Source: Bacteroidales bacterium (GTDB taxonomy: Bacteria > Bacteroidota > Bacteroidia > Bacteroidales > F082). Taken from it: a DNA stretch of 54,999 nucleotides. The notes beneath the pieces were generated by a model. The model did no database searches. It had not been told where the DNA came from and worked only from the letters and a program-made list of their open reading frames with translations. A program made the position numbers and the translations under genes. The first letter of the stretch is position 1. Each line of letters begins with the position of its first letter. Shown here piece after piece: positions 8,171-16,458 of the stretch. The stretch spans positions 1 to 54,999 of the forward strand of contig JAFOBJ010000030.1 in the NCBI GenBank assembly GCA_017381865.1. The letters run 5' to 3'.

Positions 8171-10792
8171 TCAATTGTTAATTTTAGATTTCAAGATTTC
8201 CATTGCCTTGTCGATGCCGTCGACGTTTTTGCCACCTGCTGTAGCAAGTGTCTTCTGACCGCCGCCACCGCCTTGGATTTCCTTAGCAGCTTCTCTAATC
8301 ATCGCGCCAGCATCCCACTTGCGTTCGTCAACGAGTGACTGTGGAATCATAACGCATAACGCTGGTTTCGCTTCGAAGATACCGCCCATGAGAAGGATTG
8401 CTTCTGCGTCGATGTCTTTAACGGCTGTAGCAATAGTTCTCATCTGATTTACGTCAGCTTCAACGCGAGCAACGACCAACTTACGACCTTCGAAATCAAC
8501 AGCTGCGTTGTAGATATTGCGTGCTTCAGCGACAGCTTTTTCTTGCATCATCTGTTCAACTTTCTTTTGTAACATCTGATTTTGTGCGCTGAGGTTTTCA
8601 ATTGCCTTAATCAAGTCGCCTGATGTCTTGACGATTTCTTTAATCTTAGCGATTTGTTCCAATTGATTGTCGAGATAACACATCACGTCGTCGCCTGTGA
8701 CAGCTTCGATACGACGTACGCCAGCAGCGATTGCGCCTTCAGATAAAATCTTGAATGAACCGATGCGACCTGTTGAAGCGATATGTGTACCGCCGCAAAG
8801 CTCGACTGAATATTCCTTATCGAAAGCAACGACTCTCACATGGTCGCCGTATTTTTCGCCGAACAATGCCATAGCACCCATGTTCTTAGCTTCTTCAATA
8901 GGAACGTTTTCAAATGTATTATTTAAAATATCTTCTCTAATCTTTTCGTTGACGATTTTTTCAACTTGCTTGATTTCTTCGTCTGTCATCTTTGAGAAAT
9001 GGCTGAAGTCGAAACGAAGTCTTTCGTCATTTACCAAAGAACCTTTTTGCTCAACGTGATTACCCAAGACTTGACGTAATGCAGCGTGCATCAAGTGAGT
9101 TGTTGTGTGGTTAGCTTCGATTTTTCTTCTTCTCTTAACATCGATTGTTGCAACGAAGTCAGCCTCTGGTTCTTGAGGAATCATATCAGTGATATGGATG
9201 ATAAGGTCGTTTTCTTTAACTGTATTCAAAACCTTAACGACTTCATTTTCTGATGTGAGAGTACCGACGTCACCAACTTGACCACCCATTTCAGCGTAGA
9301 AAGGAGTTTGGTCTAAAACGATTTCATAATGTTTCTTATTCTTAGCAACGACTTCTCTGTAACGCATGATTTTAGAAGTTGTTGTCAATTCGTTATAGCC
9401 TTTGAATTCAGTTGCTTTGTCGTCTTCAACTACCACGATCCAGTCGCCTGATGATTTCTCAGCAGCTTTACGAGAGCGGTTCTTTTGTTCTTCGAGGTTT
9501 GCCTTGAAGCCTTCCATATCGACAGTAAGACCTTTTTCTTCTGCCATGAGGTTTGTCAAGTCAACAGGGAAACCGTAAGTGTCGAACAATTCGAAAGCGA
9601 AAGCGCCGTCGATGACTTTTGACTCTGGATTTTGTTCAACGTAAGACTCGAAACGACGGATACCTTGTGACAATGTTCTCAAGAATGAAGCTTCTTCTTC
9701 TTTGATAACCTTAGCGACGAGTTCTTGTTGTGACTTCAACTCTGGATATTGTTCGCCCATTTCTTGAACGAGAACAGGGAGAATTCTGTAAACAAATGGT
9801 TCTGTGAAACCTAAGAATGTGTATCCATAACGTACGGCACGACGTAAGACGCGGCGGATTACATAACCAGCGCCGTTGTTTGAAGGGAGCTGACCGTCGG
9901 CGACAGCGAAGCTGACAGCACGGAGGTGGTCGGCGATAACACGCATTGCGATATCGACCATTTCTTCTTTACCGTAAGCCTTGCCTGAGAGTTCAGCGAC
10001 TTTGTCGATTAAAGGAGTGAAGACGTCGGTGTCGTAGTTTGACTTTTTATTTTGGATGACGCGGACGAGACGTTCGAATCCCATACCTGTGTCGATGTGT
10101 TTCGCTGCGAGGTTCACAAGGCTACCGTTAGCCATACGGTTGAACTGCATGAAAACGAGGTTCCATATTTCAATGACTTCTGGATTGTCTTTGTTGACGA
10201 GTTCTTTACCGTCGACGAGTTTGCGTTGTTCTTCATCGCGGATGTCGATGTGGATTTCAGAACATGGACCGCAAGGACCTTGGTCGCCCATTTCCCAGAA
10301 GTTGTCTTTCTTGCTTCCGTAAATGATTCTTGACTCGTCGATATGTTCTTTCCAGTATTCGAAAGCTTCGTTATCAGCTTGAAGGTTATCTTTTTCGTCG
10401 CCGCCGAAAACTGTGACATATAATTTATTCTTGTCTATTTTCAATACTTCTGTGAGGAATTCCCATGCCCAAGCGATAGCTTCTTTCTTGAAATAATCGC
10501 CGAATGACCAGTTGCCCATCATCTCGAACATAGTGTGGTGATAAGTGTCGCGACCTACTTCTTCAAGGTCGTTGTGCTTACCAGATACGCGGAGACATTT
10601 TTGGATGTCGGCAACTCTGTTTGACTTATATTGAGCATTGCCCAAGAAAACGTCTTTAAACTGGTTCATACCTGCATTGGTAAACATCAATGTAGGGTCA
10701 TTTTTAACAACGATAGGAGCTGAAGCCACTACAAGGTGTTGTTTTGATTCAAAAAAATTCAAGAAACTGCTACGAATTTCACTTGCTTTCAT
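8171..10792 (-). CDS. alaS: Alanyl-tRNA synthetase
   Basis: Full-length class II alanyl-tRNA synthetase (873 aa, usual length 870-880). The N-terminal catalytic core starts MKASEIRSSFLNFFESKQH and carries class II motifs (TNAGMNQFKDVFLG; FEMMGNWSFGDYFKKEA). The editing domain has the zinc-binding HTTTH near residue 560 and CGGTH near 665, which clear Ser- and Gly-tRNA(Ala). The C-terminal coiled-coil and C-Ala domain end in a Gly-rich segment (EIQGGGGGQ) at about 840-845. It is divergent from the M23 peptidase gene, with a 114-base shared promoter region, and is followed by its own terminator. Confidence 0.97.
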   Translation of the reverse strand: MKASEIRSSFLNFFESKQHLVVASAPIVVKNDPTLMFTNAGMNQFKDVFLGNAQYKSNRVADIQKCLRVSGKHNDLEEVGRDTYHHTMFEMMGNWSFGDYFKKEAIAWAWEFLTEVLKIDKNKLYVTVFGGDEKDNLQADNEAFEYWKEHIDESRIIYGSKKDNFWEMGDQGPCGPCSEIHIDIRDEEQRKLVDGKELVNKDNPEVIEIWNLVFMQFNRMANGSLVNLAAKHIDTGMGFERLVRVIQNKKSNYDTDVFTPLIDKVAELSGKAYGKEEMVDIAMRVIADHLRAVSFAVADGQLPSNNGAGYVIRRVLRRAVRYGYTFLGFTEPFVYRILPVLVQEMGEQYPELKSQQELVAKVIKEEEASFLRTLSQGIRRFESYVEQNPESKVIDGAFAFELFDTYGFPVDLTNLMAEEKGLTVDMEGFKANLEEQKNRSRKAAEKSSGDWIVVVEDDKATEFKGYNELTTTSKIMRYREVVAKNKKHYEIVLDQTPFYAEMGGQVGDVGTLTSENEVVKVLNTVKENDLIIHITDMIPQEPEADFVATIDVKRRRKIEANHTTTHLMHAALRQVLGNHVEQKGSLVNDERLRFDFSHFSKMTDEEIKQVEKIVNEKIREDILNNTFENVPIEEAKNMGAMALFGEKYGDHVRVVAFDKEYSVELCGGTHIASTGRIGSFKILSEGAIAAGVRRIEAVTGDDVMCYLDNQLEQIAKIKEIVKTSGDLIKAIENLSAQNQMLQKKVEQMMQEKAVAEARNIYNAAVDFEGRKLVVARVEADVNQMRTIATAVKDIDAEAILLMGGIFEAKPALCVMIPQSLVDERKWDAGAMIREAAKEIQGGGGGQKTLATAGGKNVDGIDKAMEILKSKINN

Positions 10793-10832
10793 ATATAATA
10801 ATGTGTTTAAATTTATTCAAAAAACTTTTTTG

Positions 10833-10840
10833 CAAATTTA
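10833..10840 (-). promoter_or_regulatory. -7 box (TAAATTTG) for alaS
   Basis: Exact TAnnTTTG match on the minus strand, 40 bases before the alaS ATG and 14 bases from the opposite-strand box of the M23 gene. Confidence 0.5.
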
Positions 10841-10854
10841 GTTCAAAAAAATAT

Positions 10855-10862
10855 TATTTTTG
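10855..10862 (+). promoter_or_regulatory. -7 box (TATTTTTG) for the M23 peptidase gene
   Basis: Exact TAnnTTTG match, 44 bases before the ATG at 10907. With the alaS box it forms a compact divergent promoter pair. Confidence 0.55.
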
Positions 10863-10906
10863 CAGAATTGATGGAATATTTTTCATTTAATTTCAATTTT
10901 TAAACA

Positions 10907-11878
10907 ATGGCAAGAAAGAAATATATCTTCAACCCACAAACACTTGAATATGAAGAATATAAGACTTCGAGAAAGAAGAAATTCTGGAGCGTTGTCTTAT
11001 ATCTTTTATCAACAAGTGTGACAGCATTTGTCATTGTGATTTTAATTCAAAATTTCTTTGGTTCTCCAACAGAAAGAATGCAAAGTCGTGAGATTGAATA
11101 TCTTAAATTACAATATGATATTATGAACGACAAAATAGACAATCTCGACTTGTTGTTAGCAGAATTAGAGGACCGAGACGACAACATTTACCGAATGATT
11201 TTTGAAGCCGAACCTATTCCATCATCAGTACGAAAAGCCGGTTATGGCGGTTCCAACCGTTATATGGTCTTAGATGGCTACGTCAATTCTGATATGGTTA
11301 TCAACACTGCAAAACGCATCGACGTTCTTTCAAGCCAGTTATACGTTCAGTCAAAATCATTTGACGAGATTTACGATATGGCTAAAAACAAGTCAGAAAT
11401 GCTCAGCTGTATTCCTGCCATTATGCCAGTGAAGGGAACCGATATCTACAGAATATCATCACATTACGGACATCGCACCGACCCATTTTATAAGGTGACA
11501 AAATTCCATGGTGGCATCGACTTCAGTGGACCTGTAGGAACTTGCATCTATGCTACCGGCGACGGCGTTGTGTCGAAGGTGGAGAAAAATAAAAGCGGCT
11601 ACGGCAACAATATCATCATCGACCATGGTTATGGTTACAAGACACGTTATGCTCACCTTCACTCATTCTCTGTAAAGAAAGGCGACAAAGTCAAGAGAGG
11701 TCAGGAAATTGGCAAGATGGGTAACACTGGAAAGTCGACAGCTCCTCACCTTCATTACGAAGTCATAAAAAACAACAAGGCTATCAACCCGATTAATTTC
11801 TTTTATAACGATATAACACCTGAAGAATACGACAAGATTCTTGAATTGTCGCAACATCCTTCACAAACAATGGACTGA
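10907..11878 (+). CDS. M23 family (LytM) membrane-anchored metallopeptidase
   Basis: A 323-aa murein-hydrolase-type protein. A short basic cytoplasmic N-terminus (MARKKYIFNPQTLEYEEYK) precedes one transmembrane helix at about 25-50. A helical region with likely coiled coil follows (about 60-110), then a C-terminal LytM domain. The zinc ligands are visible: HGGIDF (His and Asp near 202 and 206) and HLHYE near 281-283, with RYAHLHS also present. All ligands are there, so it may be an active endopeptidase rather than a degenerate activator. The conserved N-terminus (IFNPQTLEYE) is seen in Bacteroidetes homologues. It lies 2 nt upstream of a MerR-type gene and is almost certainly co-transcribed with it. 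Confidence 0.92.
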   Translation: MARKKYIFNPQTLEYEEYKTSRKKKFWSVVLYLLSTSVTAFVIVILIQNFFGSPTERMQSREIEYLKLQYDIMNDKIDNLDLLLAELEDRDDNIYRMIFEAEPIPSSVRKAGYGGSNRYMVLDGYVNSDMVINTAKRIDVLSSQLYVQSKSFDEIYDMAKNKSEMLSCIPAIMPVKGTDIYRISSHYGHRTDPFYKVTKFHGGIDFSGPVGTCIYATGDGVVSKVEKNKSGYGNNIIIDHGYGYKTRYAHLHSFSVKKGDKVKRGQEIGKMGNTGKSTAPHLHYEVIKNNKAINPINFFYNDITPEEYDKILELSQHPSQTMD

Positions 11879-11880
11879 TT

Positions 11881-12228
11881 ATGAGCGAAGAGAAATACGA
11901 GAAATTATATTACCGCATTGGTGAAGTAGCCGAGATGTTCAACGTGAACGCATCTCTCATTCGTTATTGGGAAAGCGAATTTTCTGTCCTTAGACCTCGT
12001 AAAAGCACCAAAGGCAACCGCATGTTCACCCAACGCGACCTTCGTTATCTCCGTATGATTTACCAACTCGTGAAGGTTCAGGGATACACCTTACAAGGTG
12101 CTAAAGATGCTCTCAAAAAAGACTTCGACCAACTCGAAAGAAAGACCACAGTCCTAATGACATTGGAAAAGACAAAGAAATTCTTGTTGGAATTAGATAA
12201 GGAGTTGGAGAAGAAAGAAACTAAATAA
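11881..12228 (+). CDS. MerR-family transcriptional regulator (short form)
   Basis: A 115-aa protein made almost only of a MerR-type winged helix-turn-helix (about 11-80: YRIGEVAEMFNVNASLIRYW, then RYLRMIYQLVKVQGYTLQGA) plus a short helical tail for dimerisation. There is no effector-binding domain or cysteine cluster, so a small-molecule or metal sensing role is not supported. It starts 2 nt after the M23 peptidase stop. The M23-MerR pair next to alaS is a recurrent Bacteroidetes arrangement. It may regulate cell-envelope genes, but the target cannot be read from sequence. Confidence 0.88.
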   Translation: MSEEKYEKLYYRIGEVAEMFNVNASLIRYWESEFSVLRPRKSTKGNRMFTQRDLRYLRMIYQLVKVQGYTLQGAKDALKKDFDQLERKTTVLMTLEKTKKFLLELDKELEKKETK

Positions 12229-12440
12229 ACTCCGCTATCTTTCAATCCACTAATCTTCACGAAACCTCACGAATATTTTTTTTTCGTGTCTGTGTTGTGT
12301 TTTTTCGTGAATTGTCTATTTTCAATTTTACGTTTTCAATTTTAAATTGCAGTTCACCTATTGTCTGTCGTTCCTACGGAGCTATCAAAGTTCTTAGTTC
12401 TTCATCACATTTTTATAAAAAAGTTCTCTTTATATCTAAA
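12229..12440. repeat. Word tracts in the spacer before the ATPase gene
   Basis: This stretch contains CACTAATCTTCACGAAACC, an ATTTTTTTTTCGTGTCTGTG segment, CCTATTGTCTGTCGTTCC, and AGTTCTTAGTTCTTCATC. All resemble word families found elsewhere in the window (8101-8133, 46567-46838, 15121-15145, 52150-52250). No gene is seen. Confidence 0.6.
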
Positions 12441-12447
12441 ACTTTTA

Positions 12448-12455
12448 TATCTTTG
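12448..12455 (+). promoter_or_regulatory. -7 box (TATCTTTG) before the DUF4143 ATPase
   Basis: Exact TAnnTTTG match, 15 bases before the ATG at 12471. It supports that ATG over the longer open frame starting at 12297, most of which lies upstream of this promoter. Confidence 0.6.
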
Positions 12456-12470
12456 CATAAAGTTTTAAAT

Positions 12471-13661
12471 ATGAAGAGAATTAATAGAGAATCTTATACC
12501 AAAAGAATTTTAGATTTATTAGGTAAAAATGAAGTCATTGTTCTGACTGGTCACAGAAGAGCTGGCAAAAGTTGTATTTTAGAATGTCTTAAAGATTTGC
12601 TTCATGATAGCGGAAACATGATGTATCTGGACATGGAAGATCCTGATAACGCATCAATTACTACTTTTGAACATTTAAACGCATGGATTAAAGAACATAT
12701 CTCTAACGACAAACGCAATTACATATTGATTGACGAAATTCAGGAAATCAAGGAATTTGAAAAGACATTAAGGTATTGGATAAAACAAGATAAAATTGAT
12801 ATTATAGTGACAGGTTCAAATGCCATGATGCTTTCAAGTGATATTGCATCAGTATTTGCTGGTCGATATATTAGAGTTCATATACATAGTTTAAGTTATT
12901 CTGAATACTTACAATTCAATTCTTTACAATCATCTGATGACTCTTTATTATCATATTTATATTGGGGAGGACTGCCATTTTTAAGCAACATATCAGCAGA
13001 TGACATCCGTAGCAAGACAGACTATTTAGGCAGTATTTACGATACCATTTTTGTAAAAGACATAGTGACAAGGAAACAAATTCGAAATGTTAATTTAGTT
13101 GACAATCTGGCTCATTTTATTGCTGATAACAATGGCAAACTATTCTCTGCCAATAGCATTGCAAAATATTTAAAAGGTAAAGATAATGCTGTATCTTCTA
13201 ATACGATAGCTGAATATATGGACACACTTTGTGCTACATATATGATAGATAAAGTAAAACGTTACGACATCAAAGGCAAGAAACTATTTGAACAACAAGA
13301 CAAATTTTATTTTGAAGACCTTGGTTTGAGAAATTATCTTTGTAGAGACAAGCGTCTCGTTGATATTGAAAAAGTTCTGGAAAACGCAGTGTATCTTAAA
13401 TTAAAACAAGAAGGATATGAAGTATATGTCGGACAACTCGATGGAAAAGAGATAGATTTCGTTGCACGCCGAGGAGACGAAACAATATATTATCAAGTTA
13501 CATTACGCATTTCAAATGAAGAGACATACGAAAGAGAATTTGGCAACTTAAAATTAATCAAGGACAACTATCCTAAATATGTAATAACAATGGACCCATT
13601 ATCATCAATGATTAATGATGAAGGCATAAAAGCAATACAAGCCAAGGATTTTTTAGCATAA
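12471..13661 (+). CDS. AAA ATPase with DUF4143 domain
   Basis: A 396-aa protein of the AAA_14 / DUF4143 type. The Walker A motif is GHRRAGKS near residues 27-34 and Walker B is YILIDEIQE near 84-92. A sensor-like VTGSNA precedes the LSYSEYL segment typical of this family. The C-terminal half contains a nuclease-like fold pattern (GKEIDFVARRG followed by YYQVTLRIS), the DUF4143 core. Such proteins are abundant in gut Bacteroidales and archaea. Roles in mobile-element biology or DNA processing have been suggested but none is established. The open frame extends 58 codons upstream through word repeats, but the promoter at 12448 and the family N-terminus favour 12471. It appears to be a single gene. 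Confidence 0.88.
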   Translation: MKRINRESYTKRILDLLGKNEVIVLTGHRRAGKSCILECLKDLLHDSGNMMYLDMEDPDNASITTFEHLNAWIKEHISNDKRNYILIDEIQEIKEFEKTLRYWIKQDKIDIIVTGSNAMMLSSDIASVFAGRYIRVHIHSLSYSEYLQFNSLQSSDDSLLSYLYWGGLPFLSNISADDIRSKTDYLGSIYDTIFVKDIVTRKQIRNVNLVDNLAHFIADNNGKLFSANSIAKYLKGKDNAVSSNTIAEYMDTLCATYMIDKVKRYDIKGKKLFEQQDKFYFEDLGLRNYLCRDKRLVDIEKVLENAVYLKLKQEGYEVYVGQLDGKEIDFVARRGDETIYYQVTLRISNEETYEREFGNLKLIKDNYPKYVITMDPLSSMINDEGIKAIQAKDFLA

Positions 13662-13690
13662 AAAATTCCTCATACCCTTAATTCCTAACT

Positions 13691-13749
13691 GAAAAGACGT
13701 GTCAATGTGTGTTTATTTTTTTTGCAGGATACATTGACGCGTCTCTACA
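13691..13749. repeat. GTAGAGACG-family hairpin, copy 2
   Basis: Left arm AAGACGTGTCAATGT (about 13694-13708) and right arm ACATTGACGCGTCTCTACA (13731-13749), nearly perfect with one G-T pair. The loop is T-rich. It sits between convergent genes. Confidence 0.8.
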
Positions 13750-13767
13750 ATATTTTCAGTTTTCAAT

Positions 13768-13802
13768 TAAAAAAAAGGTGTCACCCTTATCAGAGCAACA
13801 CC
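13768..13802 (-). terminator. Intrinsic terminator of the Fib_succ_major lipoprotein gene
   Basis: On the minus strand GGTGTTGCTCT pairs with AGGGTGACACC across a GATA loop (11 pairs including G-T pairs). It is followed by an uninterrupted run of eight T (A-run 13769-13776 on the plus strand). Confidence 0.75.
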
Positions 13803-13842
13803 CCAATTATGCATTATGAATTATGAATTGATGTAATCGCTT

Positions 13843-14787
13843 TTATTCTAAGACTGGGCGCACCGATCGACCGAAGTCACGGAAGTTGTGGTACATGTCG
13901 AGAATGAAGCTATTGAAGCTGAGGCCGTACGCGTTGCTGCTATAGCTTTCGCTAGGCGTAGAACTCTGATAGCTACCGCTGCTTCCAGCGTAGTCGAGCC
14001 ACGACCCGCTGCGAAAACCAGCAGCAGGAAGGAAGATGCTGTTACCGTTAGGACCTTCTACATTACAGCCCTTAACTCCGTTCTGCGTTGTCAATGTCCA
14101 AGTACAGTTGTCTAACAATTCTTCTTGTTCTGCTTTTGTAGGCATTCTCCAGTCGCCACCCCAGTTGGCACGTGCCGCATCGTATTGTGATGTAAGATTG
14201 CCTTCGCCATCTATATATCCCTGTGATTGTAACTGCAAAATGCTAAGTCCGTATGTTGAGTTGTTGTCTGAATAGTATGTTTCTTTTGTTCTTGTCTCTC
14301 CCCATGCAAAATAGTCTCCGTATTCTTCTGGCGCATTTGCTCCAACATTGCATGTTGCCCATTTCAAACCAGATGGCAAACCGAGGTCAACGTATCCATG
14401 GCCATCTATCTCGTTAATTTCTTCTTCCAATGTTGTAAAACTTAACTCGTCGCCATAACTCGTTCCAGCTTCATTTGTTGCGTATGCTCTTACATAATAT
14501 TGCGTATTTGGCACGAGGTCTGTGAAAACGACATCATAACTTCCAAGTCCGCCATCTACGTCTTTTACGCGATAGTCTAAAATTGTAGGTGTTCCATCTG
14601 TGCTCCAGCAAACACCACGTTCGGTAACATCAGCTCCGCCGTCGGCTGTAACCTGGCCTACTACCTTGGCTGTGGTTTCTGTGACTTCTCCAACAGATTT
14701 TGTTGTTACCGTTGGCTTCTCCGCTTCTGGCTTACATGAGAATAATATCATCGTAAGCGCAACTAAAAATAATGATAGCTTTTTCAT
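13843..14787 (-). CDS. Lipoprotein with Ig-like and Fibrobacter major paralogous domains
   Basis: A 314-aa predicted surface lipoprotein. The signal MKKLSLFLVALTMILFSC ends in a lipobox with Cys 18. An extracellular beta-sandwich of the Bacteroidetes Ig/FN3-like type follows at about 25-118 (TETTAKVVGQVTADGGADVT, ERGVCWSTDGTPT). The C-terminal half is a Fibrobacter succinogenes major paralogous domain (YVDLGLPSGLKWATCNVGA, FAWGETRTKETY, WRMPTKAEQEELL, SVRPVL at the end). The open frame continues 17 codons upstream through a GCTGTGGGCTGTGAGCC word tract, but the lipoprotein signal fixes the start at 14787. Function unknown; these proteins are expanded in gut Bacteroidetes. A terminator follows at 13768-13802. 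Confidence 0.85.
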   Translation of the reverse strand: MKKLSLFLVALTMILFSCKPEAEKPTVTTKSVGEVTETTAKVVGQVTADGGADVTERGVCWSTDGTPTILDYRVKDVDGGLGSYDVVFTDLVPNTQYYVRAYATNEAGTSYGDELSFTTLEEEINEIDGHGYVDLGLPSGLKWATCNVGANAPEEYGDYFAWGETRTKETYYSDNNSTYGLSILQLQSQGYIDGEGNLTSQYDAARANWGGDWRMPTKAEQEELLDNCTWTLTTQNGVKGCNVEGPNGNSIFLPAAGFRSGSWLDYAGSSGSYQSSTPSESYSSNAYGLSFNSFILDMYHNFRDFGRSVRPVLE

Positions 14788-15359
14788 AATGTGTTTATTT
14801 AATGGATTAGATTTCTTTTGCTGTGGGCTGTGAGCCATGAGCTTTGTTTGTTACAATACACCATCGCAAAGCATGACGACACACTTTGTAAAATTTTGTT
14901 AAATAAGAATTATGTGAATTGAATTTTGGCGTTTTACTCAGCAGCCAATGGGGGGGGTAATTGTAATGTATGTCAACACGTTACAAAAACAGCATTTGTT
15001 TAAGCACTCTTCTTTCATATTTAAAATCACGCTTGACATTACATTTCGTTTGAGATTGCTAATATAGATTTTTTTTTAAAACTAAGAACCTTGAACTAAG
15101 AGCTAAGAAATTTTTTAATGTCAACAGACAACGGACAATAGGCTCTGCGTTTCTTTGCGTCTTTGCGAGAAAAGACCTTAATTTCTGTCGCACCTACGGC
15201 GCTATGATTTATCGTAAACATCATTTTGCAGGGGTTTCGTGCTTCGCACTCCACCGCCTGCCTAGGAACTGTCGTCCCTAACGGGACTTTTTTCAGTTGA
15301 AACTGAAAACTGAAAGTTTCAACTAATTGCTAACTGCTGACAGCTGATTGCTGACAGCC
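14788..15359. other. Repeat-rich spacer without genes
   Basis: A 572-base gene-free stretch. It holds a GCTGTGGGCTGTGAGCC tract (14819-14842), an uninterrupted run of eight G (14950-14957) and an AACTAAGAACCTTGAACTA tract (15081-15110). Next come CAACAGACAACGGACAATAG plus TTTGCGTCTTTGCGAG words (15121-15172), a terminator-like hairpin (15274-15293), a 10-bp inverted repeat (15295-15324) and a GCTGACAGCTGATT tract (15327-15358). No protein-coding signal was seen. Confidence 0.75.
15274..15293 (+). terminator. Terminator-like hairpin in a spacer
   Basis: GTCCC TAAC GGGAC followed by six T. No plus-strand gene precedes it, so it is either a dispersed repeat with terminator form or serves an unseen transcript. 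Confidence 0.4.
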
Positions 15360-16385
15360 TCAATTCCTCATCAAATAATTTCTCACATAATCCATCACTC
15401 CATCTTCCAAAGATGTGAATTCTTTATCGTATCCTGCTTCTCTCAGTTTCGTCATATTCGCTTCTGTGAAGTATTGGTATTTGTCTCTGATATCTTCTGG
15501 AATGTCGATAAACTCGATATTGACATCCTTTCCCATCGCCTTGAAAGTATTAGCAGCCAAATCATAAAAACTACGAGCCTTGCTTGTACCGAGATTGTAT
15601 AAACCACTTTTTAGGCTGTGGGCTGCGGGCTGTGAGCTGTGAGCTTCCATGGACAACGTCTTGTTGTCTTGTTGTCTTGTTGTCTTGTTATCTATCATGA
15701 AAATAATAACGCTCGCAATATCTTTCACATAAATGAAATCGCGCAACTGTTGTCCGTCTTTAAAGTCTGGGCGATGTGAACGAAAGAGCTTCACCTTTCC
15801 TGTAGCATTTATCTGATTGAATGAATGGAAAATGACAGACGCCATTCTTCCTTTGTGATATTCATTTGGTCCGTAGACGTTGAAAAACTTAAGTCCTGCC
15901 CAGAATGGAGGCTGCTTCTCTTGTTTCAAAATCCACTTATCGACTTCGTTCTTAGAGCGGCCGTAAGGATTAAGCGGCTGCAATTTTTCCACGACTTCAT
16001 AACTGTCGTCATAGCCTAATTCGCCGTTTCCATAAGTGGCAGCAGATGATGCATAAACCAAAGGTATCTGATATTCGGCGCATAAAGCAAACATCGTCTC
16101 GGTATAATCGACATTCAACTTTTGAAATATATTCCAGTCGAATTCTGTTGTGTCGGTGCGAGCTCCGAGGTGAACGACGAAATCTACTTCTTCATGATTT
16201 TCCTTAAACCAGTCAAAGAAAGTATTTCTGTCAACTAAAGACTTATATTTCAAGTCGATATAATTTCTCTCTTTTTCTTTCTTTGAAAAATCATCGACAA
16301 GAATCAAATCGTTATATCCTTTTTGATTAAGTTCCGCAGCTACTACACTGCCGATAAAACCCGCTGCACCTGTTACAACTATCAT
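15360..16385 (-). CDS. rfaD: ADP-L-glycero-D-manno-heptose-6-epimerase with in-frame repeat insertion
   Basis: A 341-aa extended short-chain dehydrogenase that epimerises ADP-heptose for LPS core synthesis. Visible are the Rossmann motif GAAGFIGS (6-13), YASSAATYG (111-119), the catalytic Y141-x3-K145 pair (YGRSK) and the family-specific KDGQQLRDFIYVKD. Normal length is about 310-320. The extra ~27 residues at 233-259 (NKTTRQQDNKTLSMEAHSS and on to HSLK) are encoded by tandem CTTGTTGT and GCTGTGG/GCTGTGA words at 15612-15693. They fall between the IIFMID helix and GLYNLGTSKA, a surface loop region, so activity may be kept. A hairpin separates the gene from the upstream rluD-like gene. Confidence 0.9.
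   Translation of the reverse strand: MIVVTGAAGFIGSVVAAELNQKGYNDLILVDDFSKKEKERNYIDLKYKSLVDRNTFFDWFKENHEEVDFVVHLGARTDTTEFDWNIFQKLNVDYTETMFALCAEYQIPLVYASSAATYGNGELGYDDSYEVVEKLQPLNPYGRSKNEVDKWILKQEKQPPFWAGLKFFNVYGPNEYHKGRMASVIFHSFNQINATGKVKLFRSHRPDFKDGQQLRDFIYVKDIASVIIFMIDNKTTRQQDNKTLSMEAHSSQPAAHSLKSGLYNLGTSKARSFYDLAANTFKAMGKDVNIEFIDIPEDIRDKYQYFTEANMTKLREAGYDKEFTSLEDGVMDYVRNYLMRN
15612..15693. repeat. Word tract inside rfaD (periods 7 and 8)
   Basis: Four GCTGTGG-type heptamers (about 15615-15645), then after a 15-base link about four copies of CTTGTTGT (15659-15690). Both word families also occur in spacers (14819-14842; 49199-49230). Here they are translated in frame. Confidence 0.85.
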
Positions 16386-16397
16386 ATTATATTTTTT

Positions 16398-16456
16398 TGT
16401 AGAGACGTGTCAACAAACATCTTTTATATTTTACAGTATTGTTGACGCGTCTTTAC
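16398..16456. repeat. GTAGAGACG-family hairpin, copy 3
   Basis: The left arm TGTAGAGACGTGTCAAC (16398-16414) pairs with GTTGACGCGTCTTTAC (16441-16456) across a 26-base loop. It lies between rfaD and the RluA-family gene. Confidence 0.8.
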
Positions 16457-16458
16457 TA

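Noticed and set aside
8697-9059. A 120-codon plus-strand frame opposite alaS, and similar long antisense frames elsewhere
   Set aside because: They lie entirely antisense to strongly supported genes and show only the mirrored codon structure of those genes.
12297-12470. N-terminal extension of 58 codons on the DUF4143 ATPase
   Set aside because: It is made of spacer words, and a perfect -7 box at 12448-12455 lies inside it. The ATG at 12471 gives the normal family start.
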